This document shows, in pieces, positions 18,773-28,017 of a stretch of DNA of 64,000 nucleotides. This DNA comes from an uncultured Glaciecola sp. Its GTDB lineage: Bacteria; Pseudomonadota; Gammaproteobacteria; Enterobacterales; Alteromonadaceae. Under the pieces are notes generated by a model. The model was not told the DNA's origin and searched no databases. It saw nothing but the letters and a program-made list of their open reading frames with translations. The DNA lies in assembly GCA_947496235.1 (NCBI GenBank), contig CANMCE010000001.1:124001-188000 (forward strand), given 5' to 3'. How positions within the stretch are numbered: position 1 is the first letter of the stretch; each line of letters starts with the position of its first letter. The position numbers and the translations under genes are program-made.

Positions 18773-19996
18773 ATGCGCGAAATAAAACAGTCGAAAAAAT
18801 TACACAATGTTGACTACGATATCCGAGGGCCAATTTTAGAGCAGGCCAACAAAATGGAAGAAGCCGGAGAGCGCATTTTAAAACTCAATATAGGAAACCC
18901 TGCCCCCTTTGGTTTTGAAGCGCCAGATGACATATTAAAAGATGTGATTCATCAGTTACCTACTGCCCAAGGCTATTGTGAGTCCCAAGGCATTTACAGT
19001 GCTCGAGTAGCGGTAATGCAGTATTACCAACAACGAGGTATTACCAACATCAATATAGACGATGTATTTTTAGGCAATGGTGTCAGTGAGCTTATAACAA
19101 TGTCTATGCAGGCCTTGTTAAATCAGGGTGATCAGGTGCTAATTCCAAGCCCAGACTATCCGCTTTGGACAGCTTCAGTTAATTTGTCATCCGGACAAGC
19201 GGTTCATTATCGTTGTGACGAATCGTCTGACTGGTTTCCAGACCTTGATGACATTAAAAAGAAAATCACCCCCCAAACTAAAGCCATTGTTTTAATTAAC
19301 CCTAACAATCCAACAGGTGCAGTTTACAGCAAAGAACTCTTACTTGATGTTGCGGAAATAGCCAGACAAAACGATCTCATCATATTTAGTGACGAGATTT
19401 ACGACAAGATACTCTACGATGGCGTTCAACATCATAGCATTGCCGCCCTCGCTCAAGACCTATTCTGCGTTACCATGGGCGGTCTATCAAAGAATTATCG
19501 CGTTGCTGGATTTAGATCCGGATGGATGCTGGTGAGTGGTAATAAAAAAATCGCCAAAGACTACATTGAAGGTCTCACCTTTTTATCCAGCATGCGCCTT
19601 TGTGCTAACGTACCGAGTCAACATGCCATTCAAACCGCACTTGGCGGCTATCAAAGTATCAATGACTTGGTTAAACCTGAAGGACGCTTATGCAGACAGC
19701 GTGATGTCGCTTGGGAAGGCTTAAATGCCATTGATGGTATCAGTTGTGTTAAACCCAAAGGTGCCCTCTATTGTTTTGCCAAAGTTGATACTGATAAGTT
19801 TTCAGTAGAAAACGATGAAGCATTAATCCTTGAGATTTTGCGTGACCAGAAAATTCTTCTGATGCATGGTAGCGCCTTCAATTTACGAGAAGGCTGCTAT
19901 TTTAGACTGGTATTTTTACCCCACGAATATGTACTTATACCGGCTTTAGAGCAAATTAAATCATTTTTTGACCACTATAGAGGAACTTCAAAATAA
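18773..19996 (+). CDS. alaA: Alanine transaminase AlaA
   Basis: A PLP-dependent class I/II aminotransferase making alanine from pyruvate and glutamate. The 407-residue sequence follows E. coli AlaA closely (YDIRGPILEQA, LNIGNPAPFGFEAPD, LPTAQGYCES). The PLP lysine is K240 in GGLSKNYRVAGFRSGW. The gene overlaps yfbR by one base (TAATG); the same gene order is found in E. coli. Confidence 0.95.
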   Translation: MREIKQSKKLHNVDYDIRGPILEQANKMEEAGERILKLNIGNPAPFGFEAPDDILKDVIHQLPTAQGYCESQGIYSARVAVMQYYQQRGITNINIDDVFLGNGVSELITMSMQALLNQGDQVLIPSPDYPLWTASVNLSSGQAVHYRCDESSDWFPDLDDIKKKITPQTKAIVLINPNNPTGAVYSKELLLDVAEIARQNDLIIFSDEIYDKILYDGVQHHSIAALAQDLFCVTMGGLSKNYRVAGFRSGWMLVSGNKKIAKDYIEGLTFLSSMRLCANVPSQHAIQTALGGYQSINDLVKPEGRLCRQRDVAWEGLNAIDGISCVKPKGALYCFAKVDTDKFSVENDEALILEILRDQKILLMHGSAFNLREGCYFRLVFLPHEYVLIPALEQIKSFFDHYRGTSK

Positions 19997-20595
19997 TGAA
20001 ATCCAGTCCGTTTTTAGCTTGGATTTTACGTATGCCCTTGATCAAACGTTGGGCATTAATGCACGCAGTAAAACGCGAGAATGTAGCTGAACACAGTCAC
20101 CAAGTTGCTGTTATAGCGCATTTACTCGCGGTGATAAGAAATACCTATTGCAATGGTGATTTAAATCCGGAAAGAGCGGCAACTATTGCACTTTATCACG
20201 AGGTTTCAGAGACCAAGTTGCAGGATATAAATCACGTCACTAAATATCACAACCCAGATCTGACCAGAGAATTTAAAAAAATTGAAGAAATGGCAGAAAA
20301 GGAATGTCTGGAAACCCTTCCCTCAGAGTTGCAAGACGTTTTTAGCGGTTTGTTAGTGCAAAAAAATGTAGACGCTGAATATAAGCAGATAGTAAAAGCC
20401 GCCGATTTAATTTCTGCGTATTTAAAAGCCTGTGACGAATTAAACTTTCAGAACAATGAATTTAGTCAAGTAAAACCCAGACTTCAAAAGATGATTGAAG
20501 ATTTTAAAAATGACATGCCGGAAATAGAAATTTTTATGCGGCTATTCGCTGAAAAGTGTTTTGCTAACGTCGATCAATTGTCGGAAACTCACTAG
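19996..20595 (+). CDS. yfbR: 5'-deoxynucleotidase YfbR with an altered metal site
   Basis: YfbR dephosphorylates deoxynucleoside 5'-monophosphates. The protein has 199 residues, as in E. coli, and aligns without gaps at the key positions: R18, W19, H33, H68, E72 and D77. The HD-domain dyad is changed, however: H68 is followed by E69 (YHEVSE) instead of Asp. The following GDxPTPVKY loop of E. coli YfbR is also rewritten (QDINHVTKY). A later metal Asp seems kept in AADLISAYLK. Activity may be altered or the metal different. It lies 9 bp before dgt. Confidence 0.88.
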   Translation: MKSSPFLAWILRMPLIKRWALMHAVKRENVAEHSHQVAVIAHLLAVIRNTYCNGDLNPERAATIALYHEVSETKLQDINHVTKYHNPDLTREFKKIEEMAEKECLETLPSELQDVFSGLLVQKNVDAEYKQIVKAADLISAYLKACDELNFQNNEFSQVKPRLQKMIEDFKNDMPEIEIFMRLFAEKCFANVDQLSETH

Positions 20596-20604
20596 GTTTA
20601 ATAC

Positions 20605-21921
20605 ATGGATGCATGGCAAGCAAGGAAATTAGTAAGAAGTAAACAACAAGATGGCGATATTCGTACCCCATTCCAACGAGATAAAGCCAGAATTATGCAT
20701 GCAGCTTCGTTTCGAAGACTGCAAGCAAAAACACAGGTTGTGGGTGTTGGCATAAGCGACTTCTATAGAACTCGCTTGACCCATTCCCTAGAAACTGCGC
20801 AAATTGGAACAGGCATAGTTGCCCATTTGCGAACCGTACAATCTGAATTATCAAATCAGCTAAATTTAGATGAATACCTGATCGAAACCATTTGTTTAGC
20901 TCACGACATTGGACATCCGCCTTTTGGTCATGGCGGAGAGGTCGCATTGCATTATATGATGTCAGAAAATGGCGGTTTTGAAGGCAATGGGCAAACGTTT
21001 AGAATTTTAACTACGCTGGAGTCATACTCAGAAGATGATGGCATGAATCTCGCCAGCCGCTCACTGCTAGGCGTATTAAAATATCCTCAATACCTCGATA
21101 ACTTAATGCAGGATATACAATATCCGGATAAACCCGCACGATTTGCCAAGGTAAATACTGAACAATGGATTCCCCCCAAAGGCATCTTTAGATGCGATCA
21201 ATTAGCTTTTGATTGGGTATTATCGCCCCTAAGCAGTGACGATAAAAATACATTTATGTCAACTGCAAAAAACGCGAACAATATCCCTAAAACACAATTT
21301 AAGTCGGTAGATTGTTCAATCATGGAGCTTGCTGATGATATTGCTTATGCAATTCATGACCTAGAAGATGCTGTAGTCATGTCGTTAATTGACCAAATGA
21401 AATACCACAACGAAGTGACCAATCAATTAAAAACCCTGGATATTCCCCTTTTCAATCAACATGCAGCAGAGATTGAAAACAAAATATTCAGCGGCAAAAC
21501 TTATCCATTAAAAAGTGCCATAGGTGCCCTTGTTAACTTGTTCATCACCGCTATTAGACTCAAAACATTAAATAGGTTTAATGAGCCTCTTTTGAACCAT
21601 AACGCGTATTTACCTGACAACTATGCATTGGCTTTGAATATATTCAAACACTTCGTATTTAAGCATGTGATTCGAAAACCTGAAATTCAGATTCTAGAAT
21701 TCAAAGGCCAGCAAATGATTATGGAAATGTTTGAAGTGTTTGCCAATGAACCTACCCGTCTATTACCAGAAAATACTGCAAGACGGTGGCAACTAGCCGA
21801 TGGAAGCCATATGCAAATGCGAGTGATTGCAGATTATATTTCAGGCATGACAGATGAATACGCTAATCGCGTTTACGCCAATTTATTTTTGCCAAAATCA
21901 CATAGAATAACAGATAGATGA
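20605..21921 (+). CDS. dgt: dGTP triphosphohydrolase-like protein
   Basis: A 438-residue HD-domain dNTP triphosphohydrolase that hydrolyses dNTPs to deoxynucleosides and tripolyphosphate. Its motifs are RRLQAKTQV near residue 33, TRLTHSLETAQIG (first His), LAHDIGHPPFGHGGE near 98 (HD dyad and following His) and ELADDIAYAIHDLEDA near 240 (last metal Asp). The length is that of the shorter dGTPase-like clade rather than E. coli Dgt (505). Adjacency to yfbR joins two deoxynucleotide-degrading enzymes. Exact nucleotide preference cannot be read. Confidence 0.92.
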   Translation: MDAWQARKLVRSKQQDGDIRTPFQRDKARIMHAASFRRLQAKTQVVGVGISDFYRTRLTHSLETAQIGTGIVAHLRTVQSELSNQLNLDEYLIETICLAHDIGHPPFGHGGEVALHYMMSENGGFEGNGQTFRILTTLESYSEDDGMNLASRSLLGVLKYPQYLDNLMQDIQYPDKPARFAKVNTEQWIPPKGIFRCDQLAFDWVLSPLSSDDKNTFMSTAKNANNIPKTQFKSVDCSIMELADDIAYAIHDLEDAVVMSLIDQMKYHNEVTNQLKTLDIPLFNQHAAEIENKIFSGKTYPLKSAIGALVNLFITAIRLKTLNRFNEPLLNHNAYLPDNYALALNIFKHFVFKHVIRKPEIQILEFKGQQMIMEMFEVFANEPTRLLPENTARRWQLADGSHMQMRVIADYISGMTDEYANRVYANLFLPKSHRITDR

Positions 21922-21975
21922 TTTGAAATTTTAATCTCAATTGGCGGTTCTATTATTAAAAAGGGGTAAACATCC

Positions 21976-22995
21976 ATGCTAATAAAAACCAAAAAACCAC
22001 ATGAGATTTCCGAGCATTACGTCACTGATGAATCTTTGGTGACCCAAGAGAACGTTTGGCAAGAACGACGAAGTTTGCTAAAAAAATTAGGTTATATGGG
22101 TGCTATGACTGCTCTAGCGACTAGCGCGCATGCTGGCCCGTTTGATTGGTTTAAAAAAGAAGCTAAAGAAGTATTTAAGCGTCGCCCATTAGCCTCAAAA
22201 AACACCTTAACCAGCAAAGACAAATTAACTGAAGAATTAGTTGCTACTGCCTACAATAACTTTTATGAATTTGGTACTGATAAATCAGATCCTGTCACTC
22301 ATTCCCAATCATTTCAAGTTGATCCTTGGCAGATTAAAATTGATGGGTTAGTTGAAAAGCCTATTACTTTAAACTACGAAGATATTTTTAATTTATTCCC
22401 ACTCGAAGAGCGCATATACAGACTGAGATGCGTTGAAACCTGGTCCATGGTAATTCCTTGGATAGGTTTTCCATTAGCAGCCTTACTGAAAAAAGTTAAA
22501 CCACTTAGCAGTGCTAAATATGTGGCATTTGAAACCTTACATTCGCCAAGCCAAATGCGCGGACAGCGGAATCGATTTCTTGGCGGCGGCATTGATTACC
22601 CTTATGTTGAAGGTTTAAGAATTGATGAAGCAATGCATGATTTAACCTTGCTAAGTGTAGGATTATACGGTCAAACTTTACCGCCACAAAATGGCGCACC
22701 TATTCGTTTAGTTGTCCCATGGAAATATGGATTTAAAAGCATTAAGTCCATAGTAAAAATAAAATTAACGGATAAGCAACCCCCAACCACATGGAATATA
22801 TTGGCATCCAATGAATATGGATTCTATGCCAATGTAAATCCAAACGTTGCTCATCCAAGATGGAGTCAAGCTCGAGAAAGACGAATTTTAGGCACAGGTC
22901 TAAATGATCAAAAACGCATAGATACTCAACTTTTCAATGGATACACAGAGGTAGCTGAGTTGTATAAAGATATGGATCTTCGAAAATATTACTAA
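21976..22995 (+). CDS. msrP: Periplasmic methionine sulfoxide reductase catalytic subunit MsrP
   Basis: MsrP is a molybdopterin enzyme that repairs oxidised methionine in periplasmic proteins. An N-terminal Tat signal is visible ([10 protein letters not shown], then a hydrophobic stretch ending SAHA near residue 54). The molybdenum-binding Cys is C152 in [18 protein letters not shown] and [26 protein letters not shown], read in parts, are typical of the family. The length is 339 residues. The stop overlaps the msrQ start by one base. Confidence 0.96.
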   Translation: MLIKTKKPHEISEHYVTDESLVTQENVWQERRSLLKKLGYMGAMTALATSAHAGPFDWFKKEAKEVFKRRPLASKNTLTSKDKLTEELVATAYNNFYEFGTDKSDPVTHSQSFQVDPWQIKIDGLVEKPITLNYEDIFNLFPLEERIYRLRCVETWSMVIPWIGFPLAALLKKVKPLSSAKYVAFETLHSPSQMRGQRNRFLGGGIDYPYVEGLRIDEAMHDLTLLSVGLYGQTLPPQNGAPIRLVVPWKYGFKSIKSIVKIKLTDKQPPTTWNILASNEYGFYANVNPNVAHPRWSQARERRILGTGLNDQKRIDTQLFNGYTEVAELYKDMDLRKYY

Positions 22996-23624
22996 TGATC
23001 AAAGCGAAGCGTTTAAAACCAATTAGAATTGCCAATTTTTGGATTAGCCTTACTCGGTATTGCATTCATGGAATAAGCCTCATTTGGTTAATCTACGCCT
23101 ATTACAGTGCATTAACTGGAAGGGTAAATGGCGATCCAGTGGAGTTCTTAACTAACTTCAGTGGTATTGGCACCCTTAATCTGTTGTTGCTAACCTTAAT
23201 TGTGTCCCCCCTTGCCCGCACATTAAAATTTGGACAACTGGTAATTTTACGTAAAACCTTAGGCGTTTATGCCGCTATTTACGCACTTTTTCATTTTTAT
23301 ATCTACATAGCTTATGAATTGGAATTTGAATGGTTATTGATCGCAAACGAAATTATTGAACGACCTTATATTACAGTGGGTTTCGTCTCTCTTTTGCTTT
23401 TATCTGCACTTTTGATCACATCGTTTACTTTTTTAAAAAGAAAAATGGGAACCCGCTGGCAAAAATTGCATAACTGGATTTATGTGGCCTGCATCCTTGG
23501 CTGCGTGCATTTTTTATGGTCTGTAAAGTCAGATATCAGTGAACCTATCATCTACAGTTTTCTATTTTTAATTCTCTTACTAACAGAACACCGTCGACAA
23601 AAATTTAAAAAATTATTGAAATAA
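22995..23624 (+). CDS. msrQ: Heme-binding membrane subunit MsrQ
   Basis: MsrQ is an inner-membrane b-type cytochrome that passes electrons to MsrP. The protein has 209 residues and about six membrane segments. Histidines expected for heme binding occur in HFYIYIAYELEF, KLHNWIY and GCVHFLWSVKSD. The ferric-reductase-like fold begins near TNFSGIGTLNLLLLTLIVSP. It is coupled to msrP by a one-base overlap. Confidence 0.95.
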   Translation: MIKAKRLKPIRIANFWISLTRYCIHGISLIWLIYAYYSALTGRVNGDPVEFLTNFSGIGTLNLLLLTLIVSPLARTLKFGQLVILRKTLGVYAAIYALFHFYIYIAYELEFEWLLIANEIIERPYITVGFVSLLLLSALLITSFTFLKRKMGTRWQKLHNWIYVACILGCVHFLWSVKSDISEPIIYSFLFLILLLTEHRRQKFKKLLK

Positions 23625-23650
23625 TACTTGCATGTTTATTTATACAGTAT

Positions 23651-23670
23651 TACTGTATATTAAAACAGCA
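23651..23670 (+). promoter_or_regulatory. LexA (SOS) box upstream of sulA
   Basis: TACTGTATATTAAAACAGCA contains CTG-N10-CAG with an AT-rich centre, close to the gammaproteobacterial LexA consensus. It lies 22 bases before the sulA start, where it should overlap the promoter or the first transcribed bases. DNA-damage induction is inferred. Confidence 0.85.
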
Positions 23671-23692
23671 TGTATAACTAACCAGGTGCTCT

Positions 23693-24046
23693 ATGACTTT
23701 TTTAAATAACTTACATACTACCAATAGTTTCCAAGCAGAGAATGCAGTTCCTTTGTATAACGCTGTTAAAAGTGTAAGTTCAAGCAAAAAGGGTTGGTGG
23801 TGTAACCTATCTGAATCTATAAAGCTTACTACGCAATATCCTTATTTATTAAAAGTTAAACGTCGAAACCTCTCCCAGTATGCGACGATTTGTGCGCTTT
23901 TGAAGCAAGGTACTTGTGATAAGATTTTTTTTGACTGTGATTTAGACAACCAGCAAGCAGAGTTTTTAGGTAAATTACAAAAGCAAAGCGGCACCCAACT
24001 CATTCATGCTAAATTGGCAATGCAATTTAACAGAGCAATCGCTTAA
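23693..24046 (+). CDS. sulA: SOS cell division inhibitor SulA-like
   Basis: A 117-residue protein similar to the SulA/RecA-like fold that blocks FtsZ assembly during the SOS response. It is shorter than E. coli SulA (169), but similar short forms occur in marine relatives. A GWWCNLSES segment followed by PYLLKVKRRNLSQYATICALL resembles the SulA core. The adjacent LexA box gives independent support. It converges on the PNPOx-like gene with a 4-bp overlap. Confidence 0.75.
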   Translation: MTFLNNLHTTNSFQAENAVPLYNAVKSVSSSKKGWWCNLSESIKLTTQYPYLLKVKRRNLSQYATICALLKQGTCDKIFFDCDLDNQQAEFLGKLQKQSGTQLIHAKLAMQFNRAIA

Positions 24047-24639
24047 GCTATTACTCTGGAACTTGTCCAATTAGCGTCATCAAATCGATAAAAAATTCGA
24101 GTATGAGGCTGGGTTTTTAAATCTAGATAGTCTACAAAAACTGGACAAAGTCTCAGTACTGCAAAGTTAGCAGGAATAACATTGTAGTCGACATCAGGAT
24201 TTGTCAGCTTTTCATTAGAAGCTTTGTCATCAAATGGAATGCCTGGTGTATGCGAATAAAAAGGCGTTTTAGCAGTATCCGATAGTTTTTCCCACATTTG
24301 CCTGACTAGGTCCAGTTGATCCAAGTTTTCAACGGACAAAATTTCAGCGCTAACAGATATACGAAATTGTTCTCTAGTTTTTGTAAAATACCATGCAACT
24401 TGAGCATTTGCTGAATGTGTAAGTTCGGATACTTTTGAACTGCGAAGGTCGGTTACCACAAACAAGTTATTGCTATGCTCTTCAAAGCCTCTAAACACCA
24501 CTGTTCGTAATTGCGGAAGTCCAATTGCACTTACCGTAGCCAGTTGAAAATAGTTGGCTTCTTTTATGTTTTCACTTACACGCAGGCTGCGCTCAAGTGC
24601 TTGTCTCCATCTTGGAATACTTACTGTTTCTGCGGTCAT
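24043..24639 (-). CDS. Pyridoxamine 5'-phosphate oxidase-like flavoprotein (Alr4036 type)
   Basis: A 198-residue FMN-binding split-barrel protein. FQLATVSAIGLPQLRTVVFRGF near residues 31-52 and DLRSSKVSEL near 79 match the Alr4036-type PNPOx domain, not PdxH itself. The C-terminal half has VIPANFAVLRLCPVFVDYLDL, the region that follows the barrel in this family. The substrate is unknown. It starts within the stop of ycfH (ATGA overlap), so it is probably the last gene of the minus-strand fab/holB operon. Confidence 0.8.
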   Translation of the reverse strand: MTAETVSIPRWRQALERSLRVSENIKEANYFQLATVSAIGLPQLRTVVFRGFEEHSNNLFVVTDLRSSKVSELTHSANAQVAWYFTKTREQFRISVSAEILSVENLDQLDLVRQMWEKLSDTAKTPFYSHTPGIPFDDKASNEKLTNPDVDYNVIPANFAVLRLCPVFVDYLDLKTQPHTRIFYRFDDANWTSSRVIA

Positions 24640-25409
24640 ATTCTGGGCACTCTTGAAAATAATCGATAGAAATTTTCTTTTGTGGCATTAGCTACTTCAT
24701 CCACACTAATTCCACGAAGGTCCGCTATAAATTCAGCTACCCGAACAACGTATTGAGGCTCATTCTTCTTACCGCGATGAGGCGCAGGTGCTAACCAAGG
24801 GCTATCAGTTTCAATTAATAGCCTATCAAGGGGAATTTGTTTTACAGTTTGTTGCAAATCCTTCGCTGAATTAAAGGTTACAATGCCGGAAATGCTAATG
24901 TATAGCCCCATCTTTAGCGCTTTTTGAGCCATATCAAGAGATTCGGTAAAACAATGCAACACTGCACCTGTTTTTGTATCGTAATGATCAGACAAAATTT
25001 GTAGCGTATCGTCTTGGGCTGCTCTAGTGTGAATGATCAATGGTTTGTTAACTTGATTCGCTACTTTGATGTGATCAATAAAAGATTGCTGCTGTACTAA
25101 CTTTGTTTCTTCGCTGTAGTGGTAATCCAATCCAGTTTCCCCAACCGCAATTACATCATCACGGCTTGCATGGGATAACAAGGTGTCATAGTCACAAGCG
25201 TCCTCTTGATGCAAAGGATGCACACCACAAGACATAGACACATTATTAAAGTTTGATACTGCCTCTCGCATTTTTTCGAATTCACGAACAGAAACCGCGA
25301 CGCATAACATATGCTCGACTTTGTTTAACCTTGCGCGCTCGATAATGGCTTCAATGTCTTTTACTTCATCGCTTATTCGATCTAAATGACAGTGTGAATC
25401 AACAAACAC
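24636..25409 (-). CDS. ycfH: TatD-family metal-dependent hydrolase YcfH
   Basis: A 257-residue TIM-barrel DNase-like hydrolase. Metal ligands are seen in DSHCHLDR (residues 4-11), GETGLDYHY near 91, HTRAAQ near 127, HCFTES near 152 and ETDSPWLAP near 201. The start is GTG, with AAGGAG 7 bases upstream; an out-of-frame ATG just before it stops quickly. It lies downstream of holB, as in many gammaproteobacteria, but no pilZ gene stands between. The cellular role is not settled for the family. Confidence 0.92.
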   Translation of the reverse strand: MFVDSHCHLDRISDEVKDIEAIIERARLNKVEHMLCVAVSVREFEKMREAVSNFNNVSMSCGVHPLHQEDACDYDTLLSHASRDDVIAVGETGLDYHYSEETKLVQQQSFIDHIKVANQVNKPLIIHTRAAQDDTLQILSDHYDTKTGAVLHCFTESLDMAQKALKMGLYISISGIVTFNSAKDLQQTVKQIPLDRLLIETDSPWLAPAPHRGKKNEPQYVVRVAEFIADLRGISVDEVANATKENFYRLFSRVPRI

Positions 25410-25452
25410 TCATAAACTCCTTGGGGGATTGATTGACTTGAGGATGTATTTA

Positions 25453-26373
25453 TTACAATACAAAGGATAAGTTAGATTTAAAAGACCCCATCAAATAACT
25501 TATTAACAATTGTTTATTGGTGCCTGTTTGTTTAAGTTTTTGTTTAGCTACATTCAATTCTGTTTCTATCCATTGGGCTATTGAACGAGCGTTTTGCGAA
25601 GTCTGAGGTTGTTTAATAGATTCTATTTGTTTTTCTAACAGTAATGCGAACAACCAATCTACTACCTGACTAGGGTATTCCTTATATTTTTTTGCCAATT
25701 CATCAGTCGAAAGCGCGTTATCCTTTATGGCATTTAAATCTTCCATAAAACCTTGAAAACTGGGCTCTTTATTCACCTTAGCATTAAGATATTTTAACGG
25801 CGAATTGCCATAGGCTTTCAATTCGAGTTCGCTTGGCGCCGCTTCTGATTGGGAACTAATATAATTTACACTTTGCGCATAATCAGGCATTGCAATAACA
25901 TGCTTTTCGCAGCGACTTTTGATGGTCGGTAAAAGAAGATGAGCAGCCTGAGAAGTCATAATTAAAAACGTATTGTTAGTTGGCTCTTCTAGGGTTTTTA
26001 AAAAGGCATTGGCCGCGGCCTCGGTCATCAGATCTATATTGGGAACCAGGACCACTTTATTACCGCTTAACTGCGCAGTATTGTTGATTTTTTCTATGGC
26101 AGATCGCACCAAATCGACGCCGATTTGTGTTTTGTCACTGACAATTAAATGAAAATCCGGATGAGATTCTGCAGCGATTAAATTGCAACCTTTACAGCTT
26201 CCACAAGGTCTTGGACCATCATTAATACATAATAAAGCATGGGCCAGCTCAAACGCCAATTCATCTATGCCCACACCACTTTCTCCATGCAGTAAAATAG
26301 CATGATGTAATTTGTGTGAATGAATTCTTTTTTCTAACTCATTAAATTTACTGATTAACCATGGATATAGCAT
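25453..26373 (-). CDS. holB: DNA polymerase III subunit delta'
   Basis: Delta' is a clamp-loader subunit. The first residues MLYPWLISKFNELE align with the E. coli HolB start, so I use the ATG at 26373, giving 306 residues; a TTG three codons upstream is the alternative. The P-loop region is degenerate (GESGVGIDEL) as expected for delta'. Four cysteines (LLC, RPCGSCKGC) form the zinc module. ANAFLKTLEEP and LLPTIKSRCE, which holds the SRC motif, are conserved. The ATG is separated from the tmk stop by one base. Confidence 0.93.
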   Translation of the reverse strand: MLYPWLISKFNELEKRIHSHKLHHAILLHGESGVGIDELAFELAHALLCINDGPRPCGSCKGCNLIAAESHPDFHLIVSDKTQIGVDLVRSAIEKINNTAQLSGNKVVLVPNIDLMTEAAANAFLKTLEEPTNNTFLIMTSQAAHLLLPTIKSRCEKHVIAMPDYAQSVNYISSQSEAAPSELELKAYGNSPLKYLNAKVNKEPSFQGFMEDLNAIKDNALSTDELAKKYKEYPSQVVDWLFALLLEKQIESIKQPQTSQNARSIAQWIETELNVAKQKLKQTGTNKQLLISYLMGSFKSNLSFVL

Positions 26374-26374
26374 T

Positions 26375-26992
26375 TTAATCAATCCATCTTGCCAGTGTGG
26401 CTACAACATCAGAATGTACTTTTTGCATTTCTTGTTCAGCATTTATCAGCTGTGAATTTTCTATAGTATTGAGCTGATTTTGGTATTCTTGGCGTGCTCT
26501 TTGAAAAAACGCCATTCCAGATTGTTCAATTCTATCTAATTCGCCTCTACCTCTTGCTCTAGTTAACCCTACTTCAGGAGAAACATCCAAATATAAGGTA
26601 AAGTCTGGATTAAAATTGCCTAGCGTTAAATTTTTCAATTGATGTAAATAATCTAATGGGATTTGTCGACCTCCACCTTGATACGCCAATGTGGAAAGAT
26701 TATGACGGTCACCAATTACCCAAGTCCCTTGTTCTAAGGCAGGTTTAATCACATTTTCAACTAGCTGGCAACGCGCAGCGTACATGAGTAACAGTTCGGT
26801 TTTTTCATTCACTTTTTCTGACCAGTTATGTTTAACGCAATCCCGTATGGCTTCAGCCATAGGGGTTCCCCCAGGCTCTCTGGTCTGAATACAATTTAAA
26901 CCCCTTTGTTGTAGAAAATTGGATATAGTGGCAATAACGCTGGATTTACCTGCACCTTCTAAGCCTTCAACAACAATAAACTTCCCTTGCAT
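26375..26992 (-). CDS. tmk: Thymidylate kinase
   Basis: Tmk phosphorylates dTMP to dTDP. The 205-residue protein has the P-loop GLEGAGKSS near residue 10, TREPGGTP near 37, the DRHNLSTLAYQGGGR substrate motif near 95, and an arginine-rich lid (RARGRGELDRIE near 146) as in the E. coli type. It overlaps the mltG stop by one base and is followed directly by holB. Confidence 0.96.
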   Translation of the reverse strand: MQGKFIVVEGLEGAGKSSVIATISNFLQQRGLNCIQTREPGGTPMAEAIRDCVKHNWSEKVNEKTELLLMYAARCQLVENVIKPALEQGTWVIGDRHNLSTLAYQGGGRQIPLDYLHQLKNLTLGNFNPDFTLYLDVSPEVGLTRARGRGELDRIEQSGMAFFQRARQEYQNQLNTIENSQLINAEQEMQKVHSDVVATLARWID

Positions 26993-28017
26993 TAATTCCC
27001 CTTGTTTAATTGATATTGTCTAACAGCTTGCTCGTGTTCTGCTAAGGTTTCTGAAAATTGATGTGTTCCATCACCTTTGGAGACAAAATAGATATAATCT
27101 GTTATTTCAGGGTTCAATGCGGCCACAATTGACGCTCTTGATGGCATTGCTATTGGCGTAATAGGTAACCCTTTAATTCTGTATGTGTTATAAGGTGTAG
27201 TGGTACGCAAATGCTTTCTTGTGATATTACCGTCAAAAGCATCTCCTATGCCGTAAATAACGGTAGGATCCGTCTGTAAACGCATGTTAGATTCAAGTCT
27301 ATTAGTGAACACACCTGCTATTACCCCTCTTTCACTAGCTACGGCTGTTTCTTTTTCAATTATCGAAGCTAAAATCAAACCCTCATAAACCGTAGTGATA
27401 GGAATATCAGGAAATCTCTGTTGCCAAGCATCTTCTAAAAACACAGCCATACTTTGATGTGCTCTTTGCACTATACTAGTGGCTGAATCTTGATAAGAAT
27501 ATTGATAAGTATCGGGTAACAAACAACCCTCTAACGATAAATGAGGGTTCTCGCAAAAAGCTTGTAATTCTAATGATTGATATAAATTTTCAAGCGCAGG
27601 TAAATCATTCTTTAATGAAGATACATTACTGATTTGTTGATACCACTGTTTAAGTGTCAGCCCTTCTACCAAAGTGATATAGAATTTTTCCGTATCACCT
27701 TTGTTTAATTTATCGAGTAATTGGTAAATGCTTAAACCTTGATCAAATTGGTAATATCCTTTTTTCACACTCGCTTTTTCTGGATTCAGTTTTAACCAAA
27801 TCTTAAACAAAAGCAGATTGAAATCATCTTCACTAGCGACAGGTAGACTTGCCACTATAGTTGTCACAGTGTCGCCAGAATCTACCTTTAATTGCATATT
27901 TTCAGCTAAGGCAAATTCAAGTTGCTGGTGAGCTTTTTGGTAAACAAAAATGCCGCCTAATAATGCTATTAGGCAAATAACCAACAAAGAAATGACTACT
28001 AGCTTTAGTTTGGTCAC
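26992..28017 (-). CDS. mltG: Endolytic murein transglycosylase MltG
   Basis: MltG cuts nascent glycan strands at the inner membrane and acts as a terminase of peptidoglycan synthesis. The 341-residue protein has an N-terminal membrane anchor (residues ~5-25), a LysM-like region, and the YceG catalytic domain with the Glu in ASIIEKETAV near 220, then GVFTNRL, LQTDPTVIYG and the conserved NTYRIKGLPITPI. The start is GTG directly after the pabC stop. Order pabC-mltG-tmk-holB is conserved in gammaproteobacteria. Confidence 0.95.
   Translation of the reverse strand: MTKLKLVVISLLVICLIALLGGIFVYQKAHQQLEFALAENMQLKVDSGDTVTTIVASLPVASEDDFNLLLFKIWLKLNPEKASVKKGYYQFDQGLSIYQLLDKLNKGDTEKFYITLVEGLTLKQWYQQISNVSSLKNDLPALENLYQSLELQAFCENPHLSLEGCLLPDTYQYSYQDSATSIVQRAHQSMAVFLEDAWQQRFPDIPITTVYEGLILASIIEKETAVASERGVIAGVFTNRLESNMRLQTDPTVIYGIGDAFDGNITRKHLRTTTPYNTYRIKGLPITPIAMPSRASIVAALNPEITDYIYFVSKGDGTHQFSETLAEHEQAVRQYQLNKGN

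Noticed and set aside
20605-21921. dgt as part of an anti-phage dNTP-depletion system.
   Set aside because: It sits in a conserved alaA-yfbR setting without any other defence gene; a housekeeping role is more likely.
23640-23660. Second LexA site in TATACAGTATTACTGTATA upstream of sulA.
   Set aside because: The half-sites are in the wrong orientation and spacing for CTG-N10-CAG.
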